DNA of 64,000 nucleotides from assembly GCF_014836845.1 (NCBI RefSeq), contig NZ_JACSQA010000005.1, forward strand, positions 1 to 64,000, written 5' to 3'. Positions 46,539 to 55,466 of the stretch are shown one piece after another. The notes under the pieces are model-generated. The model had not been told where the DNA came from, made no database searches, and worked only from the letters and a program-made list of their open reading frames with translations. The DNA is from Ureibacillus galli (lineage in GTDB: Bacteria; Bacillota; Bacilli; Bacillales_A; Planococcaceae). Made by a program: the position numbers and the translations under genes. How positions within the stretch are numbered: the first letter of the stretch is position 1; each line of letters opens with the position of its first letter.

Positions 46539-48248
46539 TTGTTAAAAGAGCTTAGTATACGTAACTTTGCTATTATAGATGACTTAACAGTAGATTTTTC
46601 TGATGGTCTAACAGTTTTAACCGGTGAAACAGGTGCGGGTAAATCGATTATTATTGATGCCGTTCATTTACTTGCTGGTGGACGAGCTTCTTCAGAATTT
46701 ATTCGACATGGTGCTACAAAGGCGGAACTAACCGGACTATTCATCATGACAAATGATCATCATCCAATTTATGAAAAATTAGAAGAAGTTGGACTTGAAA
46801 GTGAAGAAGGAACGATTATACTACGCCGAGATATAAATGAAAGCGGTAAAAGTGTTTGTCGGGTAAATGGTAAACTCGTTCCATTATCAGTTTTACGGGA
46901 AATTGGCGCAACATTAATTGACATTCACGGTCAACATGAAAGTCAAGAGCTGATGGATGAAAAACAACATATATATTTACTCGATCATTTTGCCCATCAC
47001 GAAATAGCCGAATTGAAGGAAAAGTATACTCAAAAGTATCAAGCGTATCGTGATTTTAAACGTGAAATCGCTGCCATAAATATTGATGAGCAAAGAACGG
47101 CACAGCGAATCGATTTATATCAGTTTCAAATAAACGAACTGGAAGAAGCGAACCTTAAATTAGGAGAAGAAGAAGAATTATTAGAGGAACGTAAACGTTT
47201 ATCTAACTTCCATAAAATTTTTGAGCGGGCGAATATTGCCTATGAGGCAATCTCTGGCGAATTAAAGGGTCTAGATAATATTGGTGATGCAATGAATGCA
47301 TTAGAAGATATTGTTGAGATAGATGAGCAATTTAAAGATTCCTCAGAGGCTGTGACGACCTCTTTTTATGCATTACAAGATGCGGCACATCAAATTAAAA
47401 ACATTATTGATGAATTAGAATTTGATCCGAATCGATTGAACGAAGTGGAGCATCGATTAGCTCAATATCAATCGATGAAAAGAAAATATGGAACGACGGT
47501 TGAAGAAATTTTACATTATTATGAAAAAATTACGGATGAACTAGTTCAATTACAAAATCGAGATGAAACAATTAAAAATAACGAAATCCAATTAGCAAAA
47601 ATGGAACAAGAACTGGAACAGTTGGCCGAGCAACTTACGAGTAAAAGAAAACAATGTGCTTCGAAACTTAGCGAGGCGATTATGGGTCAATTACGCGATT
47701 TACATATGGAAAAAGCGAAGTTTATTGTTAATTTTGATTCCTTACATAGTTTTGATATGAATGGGAAAGACTATGTATCATTCTATATATCAACAAATGT
47801 TGGTGAACCGCCGAAATCATTACCAAAAATTGCATCCGGCGGAGAATTATCTCGAATTATGCTCGCTTTAAAAACGATTTTTTCTTCTTCTAATGGTATC
47901 ACTTCGATTATTTTTGATGAAGTGGACACAGGTGTAAGTGGACGAGTTGCACAAGCGATTGCAGAGAAAATTGCTGCCATCTCAATTTCTTCGCAAGTAC
48001 TTTGTATCTCCCATTTACCTCAAGTAGCCGCAATGGCGGACCAACATTATTTGATCCGTAAACAAGTGGAGAAAAATAGAACTTATACAACGGTTTCAAA
48101 TATCGATATCCAAAATCGAATCGAAGAAATAAGTCGTATGATGGGCGGATCCGAAATTACGGATTTAACATTACAGCATGCGTCTGAACTTCTACAACTT
48201 GCTGAAATGCGTAAAAAAGAGATGAAGTTTATCAATAATCAAATTTAG
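46539..48248 (+). CDS. recN: DNA repair protein RecN
   Basis: A 569-residue SMC-like ATPase of double-strand break repair. The Walker A is TGETGAGKSIIIDAV near residue 32, the C-terminal signature is ASGGELSRIMLALK, and Walker B is TSIIFDEVDTGVSG. A long coiled coil lies between (about 150-380). The start is TTG 46539 with AAGAGGTGAAGG upstream. Gene order argR-recN-spoIVB-spo0A is conserved in Bacillus. Confidence 0.96.
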   Translation: MLKELSIRNFAIIDDLTVDFSDGLTVLTGETGAGKSIIIDAVHLLAGGRASSEFIRHGATKAELTGLFIMTNDHHPIYEKLEEVGLESEEGTIILRRDINESGKSVCRVNGKLVPLSVLREIGATLIDIHGQHESQELMDEKQHIYLLDHFAHHEIAELKEKYTQKYQAYRDFKREIAAINIDEQRTAQRIDLYQFQINELEEANLKLGEEEELLEERKRLSNFHKIFERANIAYEAISGELKGLDNIGDAMNALEDIVEIDEQFKDSSEAVTTSFYALQDAAHQIKNIIDELEFDPNRLNEVEHRLAQYQSMKRKYGTTVEEILHYYEKITDELVQLQNRDETIKNNEIQLAKMEQELEQLAEQLTSKRKQCASKLSEAIMGQLRDLHMEKAKFIVNFDSLHSFDMNGKDYVSFYISTNVGEPPKSLPKIASGGELSRIMLALKTIFSSSNGITSIIFDEVDTGVSGRVAQAIAEKIAAISISSQVLCISHLPQVAAMADQHYLIRKQVEKNRTYTTVSNIDIQNRIEEISRMMGGSEITDLTLQHASELLQLAEMRKKEMKFINNQI

Positions 48249-48289
48249 TTTTCCATCGTTAGAAAAAAATATTTGTCAAATTTGAAAAT

Positions 48290-48320
48290 AAGGAGTAGCT
48301 AAAAATAGCTACTCCTTTAT
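48290..48320 (+). terminator. recN terminator
   Basis: AAGGAGTAGCTA (48290-48301) pairs perfectly with TAGCTACTCCTT (48306-48317) around AAAA. Confidence 0.8.
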
Positions 48321-48417
48321 CCACATTTTTTATTTGTTTAGACGACAAATATTTACCTCTCATTAATGATGTACAAGTGACACATAGTAAATGTACAAAT
48401 CTTAAAGGAGGTGGACT

Positions 48418-49368
48418 ATGAAATGCCATTTGCGTAATCTGTTGTCTTTGATCGTATTCATGGTATTTATTTTTTCGCCAAACGCAGAAGCCTTTGCGAA
48501 GAAATTAATTCCAATGGGTGAATCAATTGGGATACAGTTACAATTGCCATTTGTATACGTCGCCCACGATGTTTTATTACCAAATGGGCATTGGTTAAAG
48601 AAGGGTGACGTCATTACAGAAGTAAACGGTTCATCTGTAACATCTGTCGAAAAAATTAAAGATCAAATTTCCACAAATGAACTTACATTCTCTGTAAAAC
48701 AAAAAGCACAGGAGAAACGAGAACTTTCATTAACAAGTGAACAGGCAAATAATATTATACCGTTTTTGAAAGATGAAACAGATGGCATAGGTACATTAAC
48801 CTTTATAGATCCAGAGTCGAAACAATACGGTGCTTTGGGTCACCAAATTATCGATGGTGTTTTAAATGAACCACCAGATTTTCAGGATGGTTCGATTTTT
48901 TTAGCCTCCATAGAACAAATTAAGAAAAGTACTCCGGGGAACCCTGGTTATAAAATTTCGGTAATTGAAAACAATAATATTCGCTTAGGGAATGTTAAAT
49001 CAAACGATATATATGGCATTTTCGGTAGCTGGGAAAGCGACTTGAAAGAAAGTTTGCGTAAACCAATTGATATCATGAACGAAGAAGATATTGAGCTCGG
49101 TAAGGCAGAACTTTATACGGCAATTGAAGGTTCTAAAGTGGAAGCCTTTGAAATAGACATAGTCAAAATTGAAGATAATTTTTTACAATTTGTCGTAACG
49201 GATAAAGAATTATTGGAAAAAACAGGCGGTATCCTGCAGGGGATGAGTGGCAGCCCAATTATACAAAAAGGACAATTTGTTGGGGCGGTGACACATATGT
49301 TTGTCGAACAACCTTCTAAAGGAGCAGCCATTACCGTAACAGAAATGTTAAAGAAAAAACCGAAATAA
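48418..49368 (+). CDS. spoIVB: SpoIVB peptidase (S55 family)
   Basis: A 316-residue forespore-secreted serine peptidase that triggers pro-sigma-K processing. An N-terminal signal or anchor helix (residues 8-24), a PDZ domain (about 32-95) and the S55 domain follow. By alignment with the B. subtilis triad the catalytic residues are His142 (ALGHQII), Asp262 and Ser277 (GMSGSPI). The B. subtilis protein has about 426 residues; the missing hundred are mainly the N-terminal linker. AAAGGAGGTGG precedes ATG. Confidence 0.93.
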   Translation: MKCHLRNLLSLIVFMVFIFSPNAEAFAKKLIPMGESIGIQLQLPFVYVAHDVLLPNGHWLKKGDVITEVNGSSVTSVEKIKDQISTNELTFSVKQKAQEKRELSLTSEQANNIIPFLKDETDGIGTLTFIDPESKQYGALGHQIIDGVLNEPPDFQDGSIFLASIEQIKKSTPGNPGYKISVIENNNIRLGNVKSNDIYGIFGSWESDLKESLRKPIDIMNEEDIELGKAELYTAIEGSKVEAFEIDIVKIEDNFLQFVVTDKELLEKTGGILQGMSGSPIIQKGQFVGAVTHMFVEQPSKGAAITVTEMLKKKPK

Positions 49369-49371
49369 GCA

Positions 49372-49410
49372 AAAAGACTACACTTTTCATGGGAAGTGTA
49401 GTCTTTTTTT
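49372..49410 (+). terminator. spoIVB terminator
   Basis: AAAAGACTACACTT (49372-49385) pairs with AAGTGTAGTCTTTT (49394-49407), continuing into T residues. Confidence 0.87.
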
Positions 49411-49478
49411 GTGATTTGTAACAAAATGATGACGTGAAATGTTTTTTACGATAGATTAATTACAGTCGATTCAAAAAA

Positions 49479-49572
49479 TTTGTCGATAAAACATGAAACC
49501 TTCGGACTAGTTATTCATTTTTTTATAAATTAAAGGAATTTTCTAACTAATGTCGAAAATACAATTGTCAAG
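49479..49572. promoter_or_regulatory. spo0A control region: sigma-H promoter and Spo0A boxes
   Basis: AAAGGAATT (49532-49540) and GTCGAAA (49552-49558), 11 bases apart, match the sigma-H consensus RNAGGAWWW/RNNGAAT with one mismatch. TGTCGAA (49551-49557) is a perfect core 0A box lying on the -10. Further 0A-like sites are TTTGTCGAT (49479-49487) and TGTCAAG (49566-49572). This mirrors the sporulation-type autoregulated promoter of B. subtilis spo0A. Confidence 0.65.
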
Positions 49573-49654
49573 TATAGTAAAACTGTGGCATAAAATGAGA
49601 CGGAATACTAATTAAGTAGAATACTTGTATTAATGAATCTAAGGAGGAATTTTT

Positions 49655-50446
49655 TTGGCGAAAGTAAAAATGGCAATTGCCGACGATAACCGAGATTTAG
49701 TCAGAACGATGGAACAATTTTTTGAAAATCATCCTGATATTGAAGTAGTAGCGACTGCAGCAAACGGTAAACTTTGTATTAAAATGTTAGAAGAATTTCA
49801 ACCAGATGTATTACTGCTTGATATAATCATGCCACATTTAGATGGACTTGGCGTACTTGAGGTAATGTATAGTGACGATCGTCTTGCGAAAACTCAAGTA
49901 ATCATGTTAACAGCCTTTGGACAAGAAGATGTTATGAAGCAAGCAGTTACATATGGTGCTTCCTACTTCATGTTAAAACCATTTGAATTTGATCAGCTTG
50001 TACAAAAAATATTACACTGTGCTGGACAAAAAACAGAGAGTGTAAAAAGACAAAGCATTCTTCAACCAGATGGACAAGCGAAAGTAAATCAACGGCAACT
50101 TGACACAACGATTACAGCAATTATTAAGGAAATTGGTGTTCCTGCTCATATTAAAGGCTATTCTTATTTAAGAGAAGCAATCCAAATGGTCTATTATGAC
50201 ATTGAATTGTTAGGTTCAGTGACTAAAATTTTATATCCAGAAATTGCGAAAAAATTCGGTACAACTCCTTCTCGTGTAGAAAGAGCGATTCGTCATGCCA
50301 TTGAAGTGGCGTGGAACCGTGGGAATTATGAATCGATTTCCCAGATGTTTGGTTACACTGTCCACCATTTAAAATCAAAACCAACTAACTCAGAATTCAT
50401 TGCCATGATTGCCGATAAAATTCGTATTGAATTAGTGGCAAGTTAA
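49655..50446 (+). CDS. spo0A: Sporulation master regulator Spo0A
   Basis: A 263-residue response regulator deciding entry into sporulation. The receiver domain has Asp10-Asp11 and phospho-acceptor Asp56 ([14 protein letters not shown]), with LKPF supplying the conserved Lys. The C-terminal DNA-binding domain carries [24 protein letters not shown], the 0A-box recognition helix. The start is TTG 49655, seven bases after AAGGAGGAAT. Confidence 0.98.
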   Translation: MAKVKMAIADDNRDLVRTMEQFFENHPDIEVVATAANGKLCIKMLEEFQPDVLLLDIIMPHLDGLGVLEVMYSDDRLAKTQVIMLTAFGQEDVMKQAVTYGASYFMLKPFEFDQLVQKILHCAGQKTESVKRQSILQPDGQAKVNQRQLDTTITAIIKEIGVPAHIKGYSYLREAIQMVYYDIELLGSVTKILYPEIAKKFGTTPSRVERAIRHAIEVAWNRGNYESISQMFGYTVHHLKSKPTNSEFIAMIADKIRIELVAS

Positions 50447-50482
50447 GGTAAACATACGAGATTGCTAGTTAAGTCTAGCATG

Positions 50483-50531
50483 AAAAACACTTCTAATTTC
50501 AAGGGAAATCCTTGTTTGGAAGTGTTTTTTA
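50483..50531 (+). terminator. spo0A terminator
   Basis: AACACTTC pairs with GAAGTGTT, with an inner CAAGG/CCTTG stem (50500-50514) and a T run. Confidence 0.8.
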
Positions 50532-50917
50532 TTATGCCAATTTTAGGCTACCAACTTAGTTTACTGTAAGGAAGAAGAATAGGATATGTACAAACAATAG
50601 TAAATCTTTCTTTTCGCTGGAGAAACAAGTTGGTGGGTAGACAAATGTGATAGATTCGACTTCTATTAGTTCATCAATAACGTACGAGATAATCGAAATG
50701 TTCATAATAGATTTTCTTAATGATAGAAAAGCCAGTTGAAATAGAAGCGGAATAAGTGCTGTTTTAAAGTGTCATAACACTTTTCCATATAGGATGACAT
50801 TCTAGGGGCGCATGGAATTGCGTCTTTTTTTATCCTGAGAGGAATAAGCATACCCCTCTTCTAAACTTTAAATCAAACTAACATCTTACAATTTTTTTGA
50901 CTACAAGGAGGATGAAC
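50532..50917. other. 386-bp intergenic region with two further hairpins
   Basis: No credible ORF. AAAGTGT/ACACTTT hairpin (about 50766-50783) and GGCGCA/TGCGTC (50807-50824) with seven T look like terminators, although no gene precedes them. A small untranslated transcript ending near 50831 is possible. The promoter of the holin-like gene should lie after 50840. Confidence 0.4.
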
Positions 50918-51355
50918 ATGAAGGAAATTTCATTTAATTCTGTTGTTTCTTTATTCGGTACATTCGTTACCTATTGGCTAGGAGGTTGGGATCAAGCGTT
51001 GAAATTTTTAGTTGCCTTTATGGTGATTGATTATATTACGGGTGTATTAGTTGCAATTAAAAAGAAAAAATTAAATAGTGATATCATGTTTTGGGGAGGT
51101 ATTCGTAAAGCAGTTATCCTCATCGTCATAGCAATTGCTGTCATGTTAGATACGCTTGTCGGCAATGATCAACCATTAATAAGAACACTCGCAATTATGT
51201 ATTATGTTGGCCGTGAAGGATTATCAACGATTGAAAATATTGGAGCATTAGGCGTTAAAATTCCGAGCTTTATATCAGAACCCGTTTCGAAATTGTCTAA
51301 AGTTGGCGAAGAAGAAAATGAAATCGAAAAGAAAGAAAAAAGTAAAAAAAATTAG
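50918..51355 (+). CDS. Phage holin family protein
   Basis: A 145-residue protein with three or four membrane helices, a GG-D-ALKFLVAFMVIDYITGVLVAI segment, the KKLNSDIMFWGGIRKAVILIVI motif and a Lys/Glu-rich tail. This is the pattern of the toxin-secretion/phage-lysis holin family (holin_4). ATG 50918 follows GGAGG. No endolysin or other phage gene is nearby, so it is a domesticated or relic holin whose role is unknown. Confidence 0.85.
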   Translation: MKEISFNSVVSLFGTFVTYWLGGWDQALKFLVAFMVIDYITGVLVAIKKKKLNSDIMFWGGIRKAVILIVIAIAVMLDTLVGNDQPLIRTLAIMYYVGREGLSTIENIGALGVKIPSFISEPVSKLSKVGEEENEIEKKEKSKKN

Positions 51356-51453
51356 TACTTTTTGAACAGCTGGATAAAATGTGAAAATTATCCTATAACC
51401 CTCTAAACAAAACTAGGTTTTTTGTTTATACTGGAAAAAGGGGTGATTTTCAG

Positions 51454-53025
51454 GTGATAATTTATACGAATGATTTTATTGAGTTACTGGAGCAAAACGG
51501 TACTGTTCTATTACAAACGAATAAAGCGGGGTTTCCGTTAAAAGAAATCGATATGATTTTACGACAATATCCTCGCATTCGTTTAACCAATTTTGCTGGA
51601 TTGAAAAATGCTTTAGTAACAAAAAGTGAAGAACCTGTTGAAATTGGAAAATGGTTACCGAATATTGAATTGGAAATTGCAAAAGACCAGATGTCTGCTT
51701 CTGTCTTTATCAATGAACCAATCGATGAATTAAAAAATAATATAGAAAAAATTACATCTGATATCGATACTTTGTTAACGGAACATCATATTTGTCACGG
51801 CATTAAAGAGTTACAAATCGAACAATTAAAACCAGGTAAATCATACGTTATAGCAGAAGGTACCCCACCGATAAAGGGGGAAGATGCTAAAATTACGTAT
51901 ATCGAAATCCCTGAAAGAAAGCCAATCATACGTGAAGATGGAAAAGCAGATTATTTTGAGATGAATTTTGTATTAGAAATCCAAGAGGGAGATTGGGTAG
52001 GAGAGAAAACTCGGGCTCAGCTTGGGGTTGATGGCATGACGATTTTTGGTGATCCGATTCCTGCACCTCCTGGCCATGATGCTCCATTAAAATATGATCC
52101 AAAATCAATTTATGAAGTAGAAAAAGAAGATAAAATTATCCTATATGCGAATAAAACTGGAGTACTAGAAATTCACCAAGGTGTAATAGCTGTAAATAAT
52201 CATCTACCAATAGATGGCGATGTTGGAATTGAAACAGGTAATATAACCTTTGATGGTTCGGTTACAATAAAAGGTACTGTCGGAACAGGTTATTCAGTTA
52301 TAGCAACTGGAGATATTTCAATAGAAGGACGAGAAGGGATTACTGGTGCCAAATTAATTAAATCTGAAAGTGGAGATATTTTCATAAAAGGCGGCATTTT
52401 TGGACTTGATGAAACCATTATCGAAGCAGGGGGTAACATCTTTGTTAAGCATGTAAATAACGCTAAATTACTTGCTAAAAAAGAAATTGTCATCGGTTAC
52501 TATTCAATCGGCTCGACATTATCGGCCAATTCGATTTTATTAGATGAGAATAAAGGGAAGATTATTGGTGGGGAAGCGGTTGCGAAGCAGAAAATTGTCA
52601 CAGCAATTTCCGGAAATCGATTGGAACGGCGTACCGCATTAATAATTAAAAATTTAAATCGACAAACTATTTATGAACAAATACAAGAGAAAGCATCCTT
52701 GTTAAAAAAGACACAAGAAGAAATTATAGACTTTACATCTAAAATTGACAGAATAAATGCAAATAAAGATAAATTGAATGCTCAGCAACTACAAAGTTTA
52801 GAAGATTTAAAGATGGAATTAGAAAGAAAGAAAGCGATTTCAAAAGAAATTGATTTAGAAATAAAGCTATTGATGAACGAAGCAAAGGAAACGGGAAAAG
52901 AAGAAATTGTTGTAACGAAATTTGCTTATCCTGGAACAATTATTCAAATCGGTAAAAAGTCTTCCTTGTTAAATCATACAACACAAGGAAAATTCCGTTT
53001 AGAGTCTGGAGAGCTGAATGTTTAA
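51454..53025 (+). CDS. FapA family protein (DUF342, flagellar-assembly-protein-A-like)
   Basis: A 523-residue cytosolic protein. After an N-terminal region, a conserved EGTPPIKGEDAKI and FGDPIPAPPGHDAPL lead into a beta-helix rich in Gly, Asp and Ile (DGDVGIETGNITFDGSVTIKG to about residue 360). A coiled coil (400-480) and a short C-terminal beta segment follow. DUF342 proteins are known as FapA/YlxA-like, but function is poorly defined. GTG 51454 follows AGGGGTGA. It overlaps the phosphodiesterase gene in TAATG, far from any flagellar genes here. Confidence 0.85.
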   Translation: MIIYTNDFIELLEQNGTVLLQTNKAGFPLKEIDMILRQYPRIRLTNFAGLKNALVTKSEEPVEIGKWLPNIELEIAKDQMSASVFINEPIDELKNNIEKITSDIDTLLTEHHICHGIKELQIEQLKPGKSYVIAEGTPPIKGEDAKITYIEIPERKPIIREDGKADYFEMNFVLEIQEGDWVGEKTRAQLGVDGMTIFGDPIPAPPGHDAPLKYDPKSIYEVEKEDKIILYANKTGVLEIHQGVIAVNNHLPIDGDVGIETGNITFDGSVTIKGTVGTGYSVIATGDISIEGREGITGAKLIKSESGDIFIKGGIFGLDETIIEAGGNIFVKHVNNAKLLAKKEIVIGYYSIGSTLSANSILLDENKGKIIGGEAVAKQKIVTAISGNRLERRTALIIKNLNRQTIYEQIQEKASLLKKTQEEIIDFTSKIDRINANKDKLNAQQLQSLEDLKMELERKKAISKEIDLEIKLLMNEAKETGKEEIVVTKFAYPGTIIQIGKKSSLLNHTTQGKFRLESGELNV

Positions 53026-53768
53026 TGACAAATTGTATTCCGATATTTGCTCATCGTGGAGCTTCTGGCTATGCTTTGGAAAATACCTTGAAAGCTTTTG
53101 AAAAGGCAAGAAAACTTGGTGCTGATGGGATTGAAATTGATATTCAATTGACGAAGGATCATGAATTAATCGTTTATCATGATATGGATTTATTTCGCCT
53201 CACGGGTAAGCGGAAAAAAATCAATGAATGCACTTATAAAGAACTTTTAAATTATCCGATTGGGAAACATTTTTTCAGAAAATACTCGAAAGAACGTATT
53301 CCAACCTTTCAACAAGTTGTAGAATGGGCAAATGGATATCAGATTCCTTTAAATGTGGAGTTAAAGGAATCTTTTTTGGAAAATACCAGGCCACTTATTA
53401 CAGCATTACAACGTGTTATTTTGCCTGAGGGAAGTCATTTTTCCTCCTTTCATGATGAATTACTACGCATCGTCAAAATGCAAAGACCTGATTTTCAAAC
53501 GGCGTATATTGTGACGAGAAAATTTGATTGGAATCAATTACAATCACTTTCCCACATCGATGTCATCCATGCCAATAAAAAATATTATAAACCGAGTATT
53601 TTAGATGCAGTCGAAAGGGCTAAAAAGTCAATTCGATTTTACTCTGTAAATGGTAATGAGTCATTTTTATCTAACCCACATCCTTCTGTAATTGGTTGGA
53701 TAACGGATTATCCAGACAAGGTAGCAAAAGCAGAAAAAAGAAAAAAAGAAAACAGACGTTCAATTTAA
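53025..53768 (+). CDS. yqiK: Glycerophosphodiester phosphodiesterase (YqiK-like)
   Basis: A 247-residue GDPD TIM barrel that hydrolyses glycerophosphodiesters to glycerol 3-phosphate and an alcohol. Catalytic motifs: FAHRGASGYALENTLKAF (His), GIEIDIQLTKDHELIVYHD (Glu, Asp, His) and LNVELKE. No signal peptide, so cytosolic. In B. subtilis yqiK also lies near spo0A and bkd. Translationally coupled to the FapA-like gene. Confidence 0.92.
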   Translation: MTNCIPIFAHRGASGYALENTLKAFEKARKLGADGIEIDIQLTKDHELIVYHDMDLFRLTGKRKKINECTYKELLNYPIGKHFFRKYSKERIPTFQQVVEWANGYQIPLNVELKESFLENTRPLITALQRVILPEGSHFSSFHDELLRIVKMQRPDFQTAYIVTRKFDWNQLQSLSHIDVIHANKKYYKPSILDAVERAKKSIRFYSVNGNESFLSNPHPSVIGWITDYPDKVAKAEKRKKENRRSI

Positions 53769-53801
53769 GGAATCGCTTGTCCTAAATTTGAACGTCTGTT
53801 T
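53749..53801. terminator. Bidirectional terminator at the yqiK/yqzF junction
   Basis: A long stem, AAACAGACGTTCAA with TTGAACGTCTGTTT, plus TTTAAGGA/TCCTAAA, overlaps the last codons of yqiK and ends just before the yqzF stop. Confidence 0.8.
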
Positions 53802-53802
53802 A

Positions 53803-54045
53803 TTATTTTGGTCCCTTTTGATATTTGGGTGCAATTCTTCCATTCTTCCGGTCTTTATTTAATAAATAACCAGCAAAGAAACCAAGACCAATGACTAAGA
53901 ATATGATTCCTACAACGAACTGTAACCAAAACCACGGAAATGGTGAAATTAATTTACCAAATAACGTATCTCTTAAAAATTTGATTCCTGCTCCAGCCAT
54001 TAAGGCAGGTATTAATAATACGATAAACGCTAGTAATCTTGCCAT
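53803..54045 (-). CDS. yqzF: YqzF, DUF2627 family membrane protein
   Basis: An 80-residue protein beginning MARLLAFIVLLIPALMAGAG, then IKFLRDTLFGK, a second membrane helix LQFVVGIIFLVIGLGFFAG and a basic tail. This matches YqzF, which also lies next to the bkd genes in B. subtilis. ATG 54045 follows GAGGTG on the minus strand; the longer frame from 54072 lacks a ribosome site. Function is unknown. Confidence 0.87.
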   Translation of the reverse strand: MARLLAFIVLLIPALMAGAGIKFLRDTLFGKLISPFPWFWLQFVVGIIFLVIGLGFFAGYLLNKDRKNGRIAPKYQKGPK

Positions 54046-54306
54046 TCGTTTACACCTCACACTTACTTTCATTTTACAATGGTCCCATTGAAAGTCAAGA
54101 AAGCAAAGGAATTATATGAAATAGAATAATAATTCAAATAATTAGAAAATTCTTAATTAAACCGATTTTAACATTTATTGTTGCGATTTCCCATAATTAA
54201 AAGTATGTTTAAATTAGGTAAAAGAATCATGATGAATATAATGATTTTTTTAGCTGATTCATTGTCTATTCAAGAAAGAAAACGCTTACTTTTTGGAGGG
54301 GTTATT

Positions 54307-55401
54307 GTGGAGATCTTTAAATACTTAGAAAAATACGATTATGAACAGGTAGTTTTTTGCCAAGACAAAACATCGGGGTTAAAAGCAATTATTGCTATCC
54401 ATGATACAACTCTTGGACCAGCTTTAGGTGGTGCGAGAATGTGGTCATATGCATCTGAAGAACAAGCGATTGAAGATGCTCTTCGACTTGCACGTGGAAT
54501 GACTTATAAAAATGCCGCTGCTGGACTAAATCTTGGTGGGGGAAAAACTGTAATTATCGGTGATCCATTTAAAGATAAAAATGAAGAAATGTTCCGTGCT
54601 TTAGGTCGTTTTATTCAAGGTCTAAATGGTCGATATATTACGGCTGAAGATGTTGGAACTACGGTAACTGATATGGATTTAATTCACGAAGAAACAGATT
54701 ATGTAACGGGTATATCCCCATCGTTTGGTTCTTCAGGAAATCCTTCTCCGGTAACAGCTTATGGAGTTTACTTAGGAATGAAGGCAGCTGCAAAAGAAGC
54801 TTTTGGTACGGATAGTCTTCAAGATCGAACAATTGCTGTTCAAGGCCTTGGTAACGTAGCTTATACATTATGTGAGTACTTGTACAACGAAGGTGCAAAG
54901 CTAGTTGTAACAGATATTAATAAAAATGCCGTTGAAAGAGTAGTGAATGATTTTAATGCGGTAGCAGTAGATCCAGGGGATATTTATAGTCAAGATGTCG
55001 ATATATTTGCTCCATGTGCCCTAGGTGCTATTATAAATGATGAAACAATTCCACAGTTAAAGGCAAAAGTGATTGCTGGTTCAGCCAACAACCAATTAAA
55101 AGATTCTGCACACGGTGATCTTATTCATAAAATGGGAATTGTCTATGCCCCCGATTATGTTATCAATGCAGGTGGTGTAATCAATGTAGCCGATGAATTA
55201 TATGGATACAATAGAGAACGTGCAATGAAGCGTGTGGAAGCAATTTATGATAGTATTAGTAAGATATTCGAAATATCAAAACGTGATAAAATTCCAACTT
55301 ATTTAGCTGCTAACCGTTTAGCAGAAGAAAGAATTGAACGTATTTCAAAATCTCGTTCTCAATTTCTTAAAAATGGTAAAAATATATTAAACGGTAGATA
55401 A
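54307..55401 (+). CDS. bcd: Branched-chain amino acid (leucine/valine) dehydrogenase
   Basis: A 364-residue NAD-dependent dehydrogenase that deaminates Leu, Val and Ile to 2-keto acids feeding the bkd complex. [19 protein letters not shown] starts the protein. The catalytic Lys is in [10 protein letters not shown], and the NAD loop is [28 protein letters not shown] and [16 protein letters not shown] are typical. GTG 54307 after TTGGAGGGG replaces the spurious 43-residue upstream extension. ptb, buk and bkdR, which surround bcd in B. subtilis, are not here. Confidence 0.95.
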   Translation: MEIFKYLEKYDYEQVVFCQDKTSGLKAIIAIHDTTLGPALGGARMWSYASEEQAIEDALRLARGMTYKNAAAGLNLGGGKTVIIGDPFKDKNEEMFRALGRFIQGLNGRYITAEDVGTTVTDMDLIHEETDYVTGISPSFGSSGNPSPVTAYGVYLGMKAAAKEAFGTDSLQDRTIAVQGLGNVAYTLCEYLYNEGAKLVVTDINKNAVERVVNDFNAVAVDPGDIYSQDVDIFAPCALGAIINDETIPQLKAKVIAGSANNQLKDSAHGDLIHKMGIVYAPDYVINAGGVINVADELYGYNRERAMKRVEAIYDSISKIFEISKRDKIPTYLAANRLAEERIERISKSRSQFLKNGKNILNGR

Positions 55402-55466
55402 AGCTTCTTAAGTTGAAAGGGGAGTAAAGAGATTCTTTGCTTCCCCATTTGTTAGGAGGGAACTAC

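Noticed and set aside
54073-54306. Sigma-54 (-24/-12) promoter and BkdR site before bcd
   Set aside because: No TGGCAC-N5-TTGC-type sequence could be found in the spacer.
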